Positions 1-9,762 are shown, numbered from the stretch's first letter. The stretch: DNA of 57,000 nucleotides from Scleroderma bovista (GCA_037178675.1 JAYMGJ010000327.1:1-57000), one strand, 5' to 3'. A program made the numbers and translations. Notes: generated by a model not told the origin, from the letters alone.

Positions 1-35
1 GGTCTAAAAGTTCGTCACCCCCATCCAAGCTAGTA

Positions 36-557
36 TCACCTTTGGTTGCAAAGGCTTTCTTGAAAAGGACTCGACACTCTTTGATTGCTGGAGGGCAGCT
101 GTCCCGAGCCAACCAGGCCTTGAGCTTGGCAGCTTGGACATAGGAGGTGAGAATCGTAGATTCCAATTGGCCTTTGAGATGCGTTGAGTATGATTTCGCA
201 TAGTATGTAAAGTCTGCACGCACCAAATTTGTTGTTCGTTGGCAGACGTTGTAGTTGACCTATCAGACGCTCAAAAGGGAAGCACCACCAAGAGCACACA
301 GGGCCAAATGAGAGAAGAAATTCGTAAATGTGGATAGACATGTGACAATTGGGATGGTGGTCAACAGATGGATGGTGTATCTTCAGTTCGGATACCCAGA
401 TGCCAATAAAAGATCGGTATGCAACTGCCCATTTGATGGTCATAGACCTAGCACAGGCGATGTGTACAGCCTGGACAAGAGCCATAGTATGGTCCAATGC
501 TTGGCACAGCTGCACACTGAGGTTGTTCGACTTGTGCGCCGTCCCATCACCCCATAG
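36..557 (-). pseudogene. Tnp2-type transposase, C-terminal fragment
   Basis: Minus-strand coding sequence from the C-terminal half of a fungal Tnp2 (CACTA/Plavaka-like) transposase. The readable block HIYEFLLSFGPVCSWWCFPF followed by ERLIGQLQR is the hallmark segment of this family. Upstream are the conserved LWGDGT and DHTMALVQAVHIACAR stretches. The reading frame stops at a solo LTR at 558 and resumes in the same frame at 1868, so both pieces belong to one gene. Downstream (1-35) the gene probably runs off the window. The protein would cut and paste its own element. Here it is inactivated by two insertions. The family call is from remembered motifs; the split is seen directly. Confidence 0.8.
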
Positions 558-1862
558 TGTCAAGACCGGTTCTCCTCAACGATCTTACTAGGAGGTCCAG
601 AGGTGCAGGGAACTAATGAGGAGGTAAGTCCAGACACTAGTAGGTGCTAGTTAGTGCGGAGAGTCAAGTCCGGGTCAAACGAACGAAGTCTGGGCACTAG
701 AGAAGCACAGGGAGTAAGTCCGGGTTTTTGCGGAGTAAGTCCGGACCGCAGGAAAGTGGTCTGGAGTTGAGTGCAGCTTGTCCAGAGCGAAGGACATCCC
801 AGAGGTGGGATAAGTCCTGAGAGGTCTAGCATCGAGTCTGGAACAGAGGTGGCTTTTGCCCTCGTGCAAGTAGGAGACTTGCTAGGATCGGACATAGGAC
901 CAAGGGGACGAGATAGGACGGAGGCCGGAGTTGGCCGGAGTTCAGGAGTTTGGATGAACAGATGGATTAGGAGAGCATAATGGGTAGTACAGAGTGGGGA
1001 GTATCTTAGTCGAGATTTGATCTAAGGACTACTAGGCCGGAGTACGGTAGTTTATATAGTAATGAAACTAAGGTGAGTATATACGGTGACAAGTAAACAC
1101 CTTAATGTCGAGACAAGGGATGGAGCAGAAGCAGACAGGAAAATAAACCAGGTACAAGAAAATAAAGCAGGGACAGGAAAATAAACCGGAGCGGAAGCAG
1201 ACACGGGGAACTAGAGTTACAGGGACGACGGAGGAAAAGCAGGGACAAGGGAACTAGGTCGGAAGAGGACAGGTAAGGGTCAGAGGTGGACTTAACTAAT
1301 GTTAAGTCCGGAGCGATGTCCAGGACCAGAGGAAGTGGGACCGGAGGAAGTGGGACCGGAGGAAGTGGGACCGGAGGAAGTGCACGAGCGGAGGAAGTGC
1401 ACGAGCGGAGGAAGTGCAAGAGCAGAGGGAGTGCACAGGTGGAGGAAGGGCAGAGTAGCCGGAGGAAGGTCCGGAGTTGGACATGGAAATGTCCTAAGCC
1501 TTTGGTGGACCTGACAGAGGAAGTGGAGCAGGAGCAGGAGCAGAACTGAGCCGGAGTTGGATGTACCAGCCGGAGTTGGGCTACGTCGCAGACAAGGCTA
1601 AGGGAGTGGCCAGACTGAAACCGGAGTAGCGACTAGTGGTAGGTACAGGTCCGACATGGAGGAGTTAGACCACAGATCTGTCTGTAGGAAGACAGGGGTT
1701 AGTCCTGAGGCAGAGATGGACGTAGTGACCGGAGTTGAGCTGGAGTGCAGCTATAGGGCTGGAGATGGCCGGACTAGATCCAGAGTTGCATCTATGCCTA
1801 AGGAGAGGTCAGGCAGGCCATGGTTAGACCGGAGTTGCGACTGGAAAAGTATGGATATGACA
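558..1862 (-). mobile_element. Solo LTR of a Ty3/gypsy family, inserted in the Tnp2 gene
   Basis: A 1305-bp block with TGTCA...TGACA ends, flanked by the 5-bp direct repeat CATAG (553-557 and 1863-1867). In the minus orientation it ends in GGTCTTGACA, the same terminus as the element A LTR. It contains a TATATAAA box (complement of 1051-1058) and very many CCGGAGT words, as in the element B LTR. No gag or pol is present, so it is best read as a solo LTR left by LTR-LTR recombination. Removing it rejoins the Tnp2 frame exactly. Low-complexity open frames inside it are not genes. Confidence 0.85.
1332..1440. repeat. Short tandem repeat inside the solo LTR
   Basis: Three to four copies of a 15-bp unit (GGAAGTGGGACCGGA) grade into 17-bp variants (GGAAGTGCACGAGCGGA). 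They lie in the mid-part of the LTR and create spurious Gly/Ser/Thr-rich open frames on both strands. Confidence 0.8.
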
Positions 1863-1867
1863 CATAG

Positions 1868-2726
1868 GCTAATAAGTGCGAGAGGGATATATACAGTGAT
1901 CATCGTTCGCCATTCATCAGCTTTTAGAGTGCCCACCCTTGGTGCTCCGAAGTCATATGGTACACTCCTCAGCCAAGAAGGGGTGTCAGCAGTTCTAATG
2001 ATGGAATGTATATGCTCGATGACTTCTCGTGTTCCAAATTTAGCGGGTTGCGGGCCAGTAGACCAAGGTTTTGTTCGCTGCTACATGACTGTGAGGATAC
2101 CAATGTAATGAGTTCGGACAGTCTCACCCATTGAATAAGAGTATTGACCCAGTATACCTTCAATATCCTACCTCCCTCCACTATTCTGTCACCGTGAATT
2201 GGCTTACAATGCAAGTCTATTGCAGTGAATTTCAATGCTCATATAGTTTTTGCAGTGAGCTGTTTGGTGAGCCATGTAATGTGGTCCTCGATCCGTTGTT
2301 GATGACAATCATCTTCCGCATCGAGGTTTTTCACGGACGAAGTTAACAAACAATAAATTCCCTTGATTCCATTGATTTCATTTTCTGTCAAAGGCTGGCT
2401 GTCCATAGACACTGGAGCACTGAAGGGGTGCTCAAACGCAGGTGGGAGGGTTTCCGGACTGTCGGCTGCGACAGAGGTGAGTCGAAGGACATTATGGATG
2501 TGGAATCCGGTCAGTCCTTCCAGGATGCAGTGCATGGCATCTACGACGAGCTGGTGAGCTGGATCCCAGTATGGCAGCTTCCACAGTGGCGACCATTGGA
2601 TCCCATACTTGGCAAACAGTGCTTCTTGCTGCTGAACACTCTCCGTGTTCTTGTACCCCTCCGGCTGTTGTCGTAGTGTAGCTTTGTCCCACAAGTTCCA
2701 ACACTCTGAATGAAAGTCTGTCCTGC
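1868..2726 (-). pseudogene. Tnp2-type transposase, central fragment
   Basis: Minus-strand continuation of the transposase between the two insertions. The part 2751-2239 carries WSPLWKLPYWDPAHQLVVDA followed by MHCILEGLTGFH, a signature block of the Tnp2 family. A further open stretch (about 2080-1868) reads TADTPSWLRSVPYDFGAPRV then GTLKADEWRTMITVYIPLAL, which joins in frame to the fragment at 557. One or more introns lie between 2239 and about 2080. The upstream end (2726) is the exact insertion point of element A. The remainder of the gene resumes at 10399 after the duplicated CCTGC. Confidence 0.8.
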
Positions 2727-3349
2727 TGTCACGACCGTGACATCCGATCACCCTGTACCCTATTGTCCGATCGCGTCCACGCGTTCGCCGTCCGTCTATT
2801 GTATGTACTCCCTTTTCCGTTTCTTGCTATCTGTCCTGTATCGCCACCGATCGGTGAGCGCGTTGTCCGTTCTGTCTCTCTGTACTATTACCTAATATGT
2901 TTCCTTTCTTGTTTCCGGTTACTATACGTTCCCGTCCCGTTGCATTACTAATACGATACTCATCGGTAATCTGGTTATCGCACTTACCGTACTTACTCAG
3001 CGCGCAGCGCGACTGCGCTCGTCATTCGTCGGTAATCCCGACTTCCCGTACATCGCCTCATCCGTTCCACTCAGTATAAATACCTAGATACTCGGTCTGT
3101 TGTAGTTCAGTTCGAATATCGAATAAGATACTTCTCATCTGTTCTCCCTGCGCACTCTCCGTCTCTGTCTCGTGCAAGCACTCGGTCGTAGACCGTTTAC
3201 CCTCGGACTCTCCGTCAGACCCTCGGTCGGCCTTCCTATTACTCGGGAAGTGCGACTACGCTACGTAGCATCTCGGTCTTACCGCTAGACCAACCCCTGA
3301 CCCCCTGACCCCTCGTAGAGATCAGATCGGTGAAGAACCGGTCTTGACA
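2727..3349 (+). repeat. 5' LTR of element A
   Basis: 623 bp, TGTCACGACC...GGTCTTGACA. It matches 9776-10398 with four differences seen by eye (2769/9818, 2972/10021, 2973/10022, 3251/10300), all transitions. It contains the promoter and predicted transcript start described separately. Confidence 0.95.
3075..3119 (+). promoter_or_regulatory. Element A TATA box and predicted transcript start
   Basis: TATAAATA at 3075-3082 is followed 34 nt later by AGTTCGAATAT (3109-3119). That start position is predicted for two reasons: the spacing suits a TATA-driven start, and these 11 bases are the exact reverse complement of the primer site at 3352-3362, as in self-priming Tf1/sushi elements. The same sequence is present in the 3' LTR (TATA at 10124-10131). 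Confidence 0.7.
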
Positions 3350-3351
3350 GT

Positions 3352-3362
3352 ATATTCGAACT
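3352..3362 (+). other. Primer-binding site of element A (self-priming type)
   Basis: ATATTCGAACT begins two bases after the 5' LTR and is perfectly complementary to 3109-3119, the predicted 5' end of the genomic RNA. No tRNA-type TGG primer site is visible here. This is the arrangement of Tf1 and related sushi chromoviruses, in which the folded RNA 5' end primes minus-strand synthesis. Bases 3357-3378 also form a local inverted repeat (GAACTCG/CGAGTTC). Confidence 0.7.
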
Positions 3363-3390
3363 CGAGTCTTGTACGAGTTCACAACCATCT

Positions 3391-4734
3391 ATGTCCAGGA
3401 CAATCCAAACCCGCTCGCGCACTGCTCGCGCAAACAACCCAGAACCCTCAGCGTCCGACACTCGTCGGGCAGCTGCTTTGAGCGCCTTGACTAGCCTCAG
3501 GCGCTCACCCGACTCTGTCTCCCAGTTCCAAGGCTTCTCCGCTCGGAGAGCCTCCTCCCCCGCTCAGCATCGCCCACCTGGGGCCTTCGTCGAAGACCTC
3601 GGCGATGACCTAGGTGATGACCATCCCGATGACAATGGCCCCGGTGACGGTGGTCCCGGCGGTGATGGTCCCGACGACCCAAACCCTGATGATGGCGGTG
3701 AAGACCCTATTGAGGGCATCCCCGACCAAGAAGAGGCCGGTCTAGTCATTTTCAATAACCTCTCCATCGCTATCGACAGACTCGCGCGATCTTCGCGCTC
3801 GTCCGAGTCTTCGTCTCGCACCAAGGTGCGCGAACCCGACACCTTCGACGGGACCGATCCAAAGAAGTTGCGCACATTCTTAGTCCAGTGCGAGCTCAAC
3901 TTCCAGGACCGACCGAAGGCGTTTCGTACTGACCGAACCAAGGTCACATTCGCGCAATCCTATCTGAAAGGAATGGCTCTCGAATGGTTCGAGCCAGACC
4001 TACTCGGTGCAGGAGACCCCCACAACCGTCCGATCTGGATGACCGATTGGGAAGAGTTCGTCATTGAACTCCAAACCACCTTCGGTCCTCACGACCCTGT
4101 TGCCGACGCTGAGCATCAGCTCGACCACCTCCGCATGAAGGAAAACCATTGTGCCAACAGATACGTGGTTGACTTCAACCGTATCGCATCCCAGATTCGG
4201 GGCTACGGCGATGGCGCCTTGCGTCATCACTTCTACACAGGTCTCCCCGACCGAATCAAGGACGAGATCAGCCACGTCGGTAAACCGCGCACTCTGAACG
4301 GTCTTCGCGTCCTCACCCAGGAGATCGACGCCCGATATTGGGAACGCAAGGAAGAGGTCGCTCGTCAGAACAAGACCTCTACCAACACTAGTACCAACAC
4401 CCCCAACACCAAGTCGGGTAAAACCGATAAAGGTAAATCCTCGGGCAACGCTGCCCAGTCCTCTTCGTCGTCAACCCCGACTCAGAAAACTAACAAGTCG
4501 GGCAAGACTACTGAGCTTTCGGACAAGCTCGGCAAGGACGGCAAGCTGACCTCAGAGGAACGCAAGCGCAGGTTCGACATGAATCTGTGCATGTTCTGTG
4601 GTGCAACTGGCCACAAGGCCAAGGACTGCCCCAAGTCAGGCTCTCGAGCAGCCAAGGCTAGGGCGGCTACCACCACCACTACGAACACCACGTCGGAAGC
4701 CAAACCGACAGCCTCCACCGAGGCAAAAAAATAG
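3391..4734 (+). CDS. gag: Gag polyprotein of element A
   Basis: A 447-residue capsid-type protein. Residues about 145-300 form the retrotransposon gag core (TFLVQCELNFQDRPKAFRTD, then QSYLKGMALEWFEPDLL). Near the C-terminus is one CCHC zinc knuckle (CMFCGATGHKAKDC), which binds RNA. The N-terminal third is acidic and low in complexity (Asp/Gly/Pro repeats). The ATG at 3391 is the first in frame and lies 41 nt past the LTR. The final codons run GCA-AAA-AAA-TAG, which is the slippery site for pol expression. The protein packages the element RNA in cytoplasmic particles. It is closely matched by gag of element B at 13818. Confidence 0.93.
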   Translation: MSRTIQTRSRTARANNPEPSASDTRRAAALSALTSLRRSPDSVSQFQGFSARRASSPAQHRPPGAFVEDLGDDLGDDHPDDNGPGDGGPGGDGPDDPNPDDGGEDPIEGIPDQEEAGLVIFNNLSIAIDRLARSSRSSESSSRTKVREPDTFDGTDPKKLRTFLVQCELNFQDRPKAFRTDRTKVTFAQSYLKGMALEWFEPDLLGAGDPHNRPIWMTDWEEFVIELQTTFGPHDPVADAEHQLDHLRMKENHCANRYVVDFNRIASQIRGYGDGALRHHFYTGLPDRIKDEISHVGKPRTLNGLRVLTQEIDARYWERKEEVARQNKTSTNTSTNTPNTKSGKTDKGKSSGNAAQSSSSSTPTQKTNKSGKTTELSDKLGKDGKLTSEERKRRFDMNLCMFCGATGHKAKDCPKSGSRAAKARAATTTTTNTTSEAKPTASTEAKK

Positions 4735-4772
4735 ATAGCAACTCCCGAGACTCCGCACAGAGTGGGAGTTGC
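4725..4772 (+). promoter_or_regulatory. -1 ribosomal frameshift signal between gag and pol (element A)
   Basis: The heptamer A-AAA-AAA (4725-4731, in gag phase) is followed by a 6-nt spacer holding the gag stop (TAGATA) and then a stem-loop. The stem GCAACTCCC (4738-4746) pairs with GGGAGTTGC (4764-4772). An inner ACTC/GAGT stem closes a CGCACA loop. Pol is in the -1 frame and is open from 4731. Element B has the same layout with compensatory stem changes. Confidence 0.85.
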
Positions 4773-7700
4773 GTTGTTCCCGACTGTGCACCTATGGAGG
4801 CCCGACTCAACGCAGCCGCTCTTTCCGATCCAAATTCTCTCCGACCCTCTGTAACAATCGTTGACCATACTATGCCTTCCTTTCCTGTGTTAGTAGATTC
4901 GGGTTCTACCCACTGTTTTGTAGATCCGTCATTTGCCAATATGAACACTCTTTCACGTTACTCGGTATCCCCGATCGTTCTCCGTCTATTCGACGGTACC
5001 ACCACCACCATAATCACCGAAGCAACCGATCTACCTATCCGTTTTCCCTCTGGCGACGTCACCCCGATGACATTTTATGTCACCCCGTTGGACTCTGACT
5101 GTAAGATCGTTCTCGGACACAACTGGCTCACCCGATACAATCCGTCGATTGACTGGGTACTGAGCAGTATCAAGTTCAGAACATCTACGCAGCAAGTGCC
5201 AACCCCGAGCTCACTCCCCGACCCTGTAGCGCCCTCACCGAGCGTGCTGAGACTCGACGTTACGTCAGTCTCGTCTCCTTCCCCGACCGACTCGCCTCAG
5301 GCTCCCGGTCTTCGGGCACCTCCTATTGCTCTCATCAACGCTGCAGCCTTTCTGAAGGCTTGTCAGCTAGATGGCTCTCAACAGTTCTCTATCCAGCTGA
5401 AGCCTGACGGTAGCTTTCGTGCTGCGTCGGTCGACGCTACTCCTGACCTCTCCTCTGTCCCCGAGGCATACCACGACTTTGCCGACGTCTTTAGCAAGGC
5501 GAAAGCATCGGTACTCGCGCCTCATCGGGAACATGACCTCAAGATAGAACTGGAAGAAGGAGCGCCTCTACCGCCCGGTAGACTCTACTCTCTCTCCCCC
5601 GTCGAGCTCGAAACCCTTTGGGCATTCATCGACGAAAACCTACGCTTTGGTTTCATCCGTCCGACCTCATCCTCCCATGCAGCCCCTGTCCTCTTCGTCA
5701 AGAAGAAGGACGGCTCTCTCCGACTCTGCGTCGACTACCGAGGACTCAACAAAATATCAAAGAAGGATCGGTACCCTCTACCTCTCATCTCCGACCTACT
5801 TGACTCTCCGAGTCGGGCAAAGGTCTATACTAAAATCGACCTGAGACATGCTTACCACCTGGTTCGCATTGCCAAAGGTGATGAGTGGAAAACCGCCTTC
5901 AGGACTCGCTACAGCTCGTACGAGTGGCAGGTGATGCCCTTCGGTCTCACCAATGCCCCTGCAGCTTTTCAACGATTTGTCAACTCGGTCTTCGCAGACA
6001 TGCTCGATGTCTGCGTTGTAGTCTACCTCGACGACATCTTAGTCTACTCGGACAACATGGAGGACCATACTGAACACGTTCGGGAAGTGCTTCGGCGACT
6101 TCGCCAGCACAAGCTATACGCCAAACCCGAAAAGTGTGAGTTCCATTCGGACTCGGTGGAGTACCTCGGGTACTTCCTTTCCCCCGACGGTTTGACGATG
6201 TCGCAAGACAAAGTCAAGACAATCTGCGATTGGCCCGAACCTCGCAAGGTGAAGGACATTCAGTCCTTCCTGGGCTTCGCGAACTTTTACCGTCGATTTA
6301 TCTTCAATTACTCCGATATAGTGGTTCCCTTAACTTGGTTGACACGGAAAGATGCCCCCTGGGATTTCTCCGACGTCTGCCGACGGTCATTCAACCAACT
6401 CAAGAAGGCTTTCACCACAGCTCCCATCCTCACCCATTTCCAGCCAGGCGCCCAACTAACAGTCGAGACCGACGCTTCGGACTATGCGATCGCCGGTATC
6501 CTATCCATCACAGGTTCAGATGGCGAGATACGACCGGTTGCATTTTACTCTCGCACTCTGACCGCGCCCGAGCTGAACTATGATACACACGACAAGGAAC
6601 TTCTCGCTATTTTCGAAGCCTTCAAGGCCTGGCGTCATTATCTAGAGGGCCCTGCCTTCCCGATTGACGTCGTGACCGACCATAAAAATTTGGAGTACTT
6701 TTCTACCTCTAAGGTTCTTACCCGTCGGCAAGCGCGATGGTCAGAATATCTTTCTTCTTTTAACCTGATCATTCGTTTCCGACCTGGTAAACTTGGTGCA
6801 AAGCCCGACGCCTTGACTAGACGCTGGGACCTCTACCCCAAAGAGGGGGATAGGGGCTTCGCCCGAGTCAACCCACAGAACCTCCGACCGGTGTTCACGG
6901 CTGAACAGCTCACCAACTCCCTTCGCGCGACATGCCTACACGCCCCAGTACTCAGAGCTAGTGCACTCATGGACGTCGAGCGTCTCCACACCGATATCCT
7001 AGCCAACCTCCCGACCGATCCCATCGCTAAAGCCCACCTCTCGGACACCTCGAATCCCCGATGGTCGACCGATGAGACTGGTTACCTACGTCTCGATGGC
7101 CGCATGTACGTCCCCGAGGCCGATGACCTACGTCTTTGTGTTCTCAGATACAAGCATGACCATCCCCTATCGGGACACTTCGGTCAGAACCGCACCCTAG
7201 AGCTCATTCGTCGCGAATACACATGGCCAGGCATTCGTACCTACGTGAAGGACTACGTTAAGTCCTGCACGGCCTGCGCCCGAGCCAAGACGCCACGTCA
7301 CCGACCCTATGGGATGCTCAAGCAATTACCGGTCCCCGACCGACCATGGAACTCCATCTCGATGGATTTCATCGAGCAACTCCCATCCTCATCCGGCTTT
7401 ACAGCCATACTGGTAGTCATTGACCGACTATCAAAGCAAGCCATATTCATCCCGACCCACGACACAATAACCTCCCCCGAGCTCGCACAGCTCTTCTTAC
7501 TCCACGTCTTCGCTAAGCACGGCGTCCCCGCGCATGTAACGTCTGACCGAGGCTCAGAGTTCGTCTCGCATTTCTTCCGATCACTCGGTAAGGCCCTAGA
7601 TATGAAATTACATTTCACTTCGGGCTATCACCCAGAAGGTGACGGACAGACCGAGCGAGCTAACCAAACACTCGAGCAATACCTCAGGATGTACTGCAAC

Positions 7701-8450
7701 TACCAGCAGGACAATTGGTCGGATCTCTTACCTCTCGCCGAGTTCGCCTACAACAATGCCCCTAGCGCTACGACTGGTGTATCACCGTTCTTCGCGAACA
7801 AAGGATACCACCCGAACCTCGCTGTGCACCCCGAGCGCGACCTCTCGTCGGCTCGGGCACGGGAATACGCAGTTGACTTAGAGTCATTGCATGAGTACCT
7901 ACGTGAAGAGATGGCTGCTGCCCAGAAAAGGTACCAAGGCCCTGCTGACGCCAGAAGATCACCCGCACCCGATTTCAAAGTCGGTGATCAAGTATTCGTC
8001 AAAGCCAAGTACTTTAGGTCTACCCGACCGTCAAAGAAACTCTCCGAGAAGAATCTCGGTCCCTACCCAATCATCGCCCAAGTCGGCACTCTATCATTCA
8101 CAATCCGTCTCCCCGACTCTATGCGTGCTGTCCATCCCGTCTTCCACGTCTCACAACTCGAACCAGCGACACCGAATACAATACCGAATCGGTCACAACC
8201 TCCACCACCTCCCATCGAAGTCGACGGCGAACCCGAGTTCGAGATCACCGAGATCCTCGACTCAAAGTTCGACCGACGTCGACGCCAATGCCCACTCCTT
8301 TACCTAGTTAGATGGGCTGGTTACGAAGGTACCGACGAAGAAACATCTTGGTTGATCGCGACCGAGCTAGGACACGCATCAGAACTCGTGGCCGACTATC
8401 ACAAAGCCTACCCGACTAAGCCAGGCCCCTTAGAAAGCCTCTCACGCTAA
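4731..8450 (+). CDS. pol: Pol polyprotein of element A (PR-RT-RH-IN-chromodomain)
   Basis: Pol is open from the frameshift site; the first ATG is at 4794 (1218 residues from there). Counting from that ATG, the domains in order are as follows. An aspartic protease has LVDSGSTHCFVD at about 33. Reverse transcriptase has the YLDDILVYS catalytic box near 410. RNase H has TDASDYAIAGIL. Integrase has an HHCC finger ending CTACARAK and a DDE core (MDFIEQLP, TSDRGSEF, GDGQTERANQTLEQ). The C-terminal chromodomain (FEITEILDSK...YLVRWAGYEGTDEETSW) typically steers chromovirus integration to modified histones. Element B has AAG instead of ATG at 4794, so translation is more likely by -1 frameshift than by a separate start. 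No interruption is seen. Confidence 0.93.
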   Translation: MDSNSRDSAQSGSCVVPDCAPMEARLNAAALSDPNSLRPSVTIVDHTMPSFPVLVDSGSTHCFVDPSFANMNTLSRYSVSPIVLRLFDGTTTTIITEATDLPIRFPSGDVTPMTFYVTPLDSDCKIVLGHNWLTRYNPSIDWVLSSIKFRTSTQQVPTPSSLPDPVAPSPSVLRLDVTSVSSPSPTDSPQAPGLRAPPIALINAAAFLKACQLDGSQQFSIQLKPDGSFRAASVDATPDLSSVPEAYHDFADVFSKAKASVLAPHREHDLKIELEEGAPLPPGRLYSLSPVELETLWAFIDENLRFGFIRPTSSSHAAPVLFVKKKDGSLRLCVDYRGLNKISKKDRYPLPLISDLLDSPSRAKVYTKIDLRHAYHLVRIAKGDEWKTAFRTRYSSYEWQVMPFGLTNAPAAFQRFVNSVFADMLDVCVVVYLDDILVYSDNMEDHTEHVREVLRRLRQHKLYAKPEKCEFHSDSVEYLGYFLSPDGLTMSQDKVKTICDWPEPRKVKDIQSFLGFANFYRRFIFNYSDIVVPLTWLTRKDAPWDFSDVCRRSFNQLKKAFTTAPILTHFQPGAQLTVETDASDYAIAGILSITGSDGEIRPVAFYSRTLTAPELNYDTHDKELLAIFEAFKAWRHYLEGPAFPIDVVTDHKNLEYFSTSKVLTRRQARWSEYLSSFNLIIRFRPGKLGAKPDALTRRWDLYPKEGDRGFARVNPQNLRPVFTAEQLTNSLRATCLHAPVLRASALMDVERLHTDILANLPTDPIAKAHLSDTSNPRWSTDETGYLRLDGRMYVPEADDLRLCVLRYKHDHPLSGHFGQNRTLELIRREYTWPGIRTYVKDYVKSCTACARAKTPRHRPYGMLKQLPVPDRPWNSISMDFIEQLPSSSGFTAILVVIDRLSKQAIFIPTHDTITSPELAQLFLLHVFAKHGVPAHVTSDRGSEFVSHFFRSLGKALDMKLHFTSGYHPEGDGQTERANQTLEQYLRMYCNYQQDNWSDLLPLAEFAYNNAPSATTGVSPFFANKGYHPNLAVHPERDLSSARAREYAVDLESLHEYLREEMAAAQKRYQGPADARRSPAPDFKVGDQVFVKAKYFRSTRPSKKLSEKNLGPYPIIAQVGTLSFTIRLPDSMRAVHPVFHVSQLEPATPNTIPNRSQPPPPPIEVDGEPEFEITEILDSKFDRRRRQCPLLYLVRWAGYEGTDEETSWLIATELGHASELVADYHKAYPTKPGPLESLSR

Positions 8451-8538
8451 GTCTTTCGGATCACCGAACAAAGTCTATTGATAGTATACAAAAACAAAGT
8501 AAAAAGAAAAAAGAAAACTAAATACAAATACGGTCCGA

Positions 8539-9610
8539 CTACTCGGACTCGCCCTCTCCGTCTTCGTCTCCCGACTCTTCGCCTTCCCCGTCCGTCTCGT
8601 CCGACTCCTCCTGCTCTTCGCTCCCCTCGGGCATCGCCTTGCCCTTGCCTTTCGGATCCCTCGCATCTGCGACCCTCTTCGTCTCCCAGGCTACCCCTTC
8701 TACCTTTCGACCGAGCTTGACCAGTTCCCTGGTGTTGCGGTCGATCGCCGCCACAATTTCCCCGAGTCGGCGGTCTAGGACCAGCGCGACTGGGTCTGGC
8801 CGATTCGATGGCCCAGCCACCGAGAACCCTCCCATCGCCGCCTCGATCTCCTCTGTACTCGCGGCGTCGGCGATCGTCTTCTTCGACCGTTTCCTCTTTT
8901 CGCCTCCTCTCGGCGACGTGTTTGCCTCCACCATCTTCTCGCTTTGCTTTCTCTTCTCTCCACTCGCCGACCTCTCCATCGCGGCCGTCGACACACCAAA
9001 GGTGCACTTGATCTTGGATCGTTGACACTGACTGCAAGTCGGTGTGCGCGCACCGTCGGCCAGCTCGCACCCGCCACTGTTGCCGCTTCGCCTGCATCGG
9101 TCACAAGGGGGCCTGAACCCCATTATGCCCATGTTCGAGCGGGCAGTCACCTGTCGGGGCTATTTCAATAATAAATCAGCAAAAATCAAATAAAGAAAAA
9201 AACCAACGGCGCACCTTAGGCTTCGGCCCCAGCCCTAAACGTTCCCGCATCGCCTCGCCAGCCGCCAGCGACTCGGCTTTCTCTCTCGCCCTCACCTCCG
9301 CCTCGGCCTTGCGCCTCGCCTCGAAATCCGCTCGCGCCTTCGCCTCGGCGACTCGCTTCGCCTCCTCTTCGGCTTTCCGCTTCTCTTCGGCGACCCTTCT
9401 CGCCTCTTCCTCAGCCTTCTTCCTGGCAGCCTCCTCCGCCAACCTCCTCGCCTCTTGCTCGGCCGCCTGTTTCATCAATCGCTCCCGTCGCCGACGCGAC
9501 TGTTCGTCGAACTTGGCGATTTGGACTTGGATCGAATCGGTCGGCTTCCCTTCCAACTCGGGCAAGGGGGCGCGCGTCCAGTCGACGTTGTCGGTGTTGC
9601 TAGCGGACAT
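8539..9610 (-). CDS. Antisense accessory gene of element A, coiled coil plus Zn2Cys6-like cluster
   Basis: Two exons on the strand opposite gag-pol, between pol and the 3' LTR. Exon 1 (9610-9215) begins MSASNTDNVDW and is a long Ala/Glu/Arg-rich helix, a likely coiled coil. Exon 2 (9159-8539) carries C-x2-C-x8-C-x10-C-x2-C-x6-C (CDRC...CSQCQRSKIKC), close to the fungal Zn2Cys6 DNA-binding cluster. It is followed by basic KRK patches and an acidic tail. The 55-nt intron (9214-9160, GT..TAG) keeps the frame; a CAG nine bases further on is an equally in-phase acceptor. Element B has a spliced antisense gene at the same place with the same cluster. The function is unknown. A nuclear DNA-binding role is inferred from the cluster only. 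Confidence 0.7.
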
Positions 9611-9762
9611 GTTTAAATCGAGGGTGGTATGAAGGAAAGGATTTGTTGGGCTACCGTCACCGAAGGCCAGTCTTAAATATGCCCTAACCGATTTTCAAAC
9701 CCAGACAATGGTCACGCACATTCGGTGTGGAATACGTGTTGCAGCCTCGTGGGCTTGGCCCT

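Noticed and set aside
1102..1549. Repetitive open frames on both strands
   Set aside because: They lie wholly inside the solo LTR and arise from 15-17-bp tandem repeats.
4794..4796. ATG as a separate start of pol
   Set aside because: The equivalent codon in element B is AAG, and pol is open in the -1 frame back to the slippery site in both copies, so frameshifting explains expression better.
8478..9025. Plus-strand frames opposite the antisense gene
   Set aside because: Ser/Pro/Arg-rich shadows. The minus-strand frame has the cysteine cluster, an intron in phase and a match in element B.
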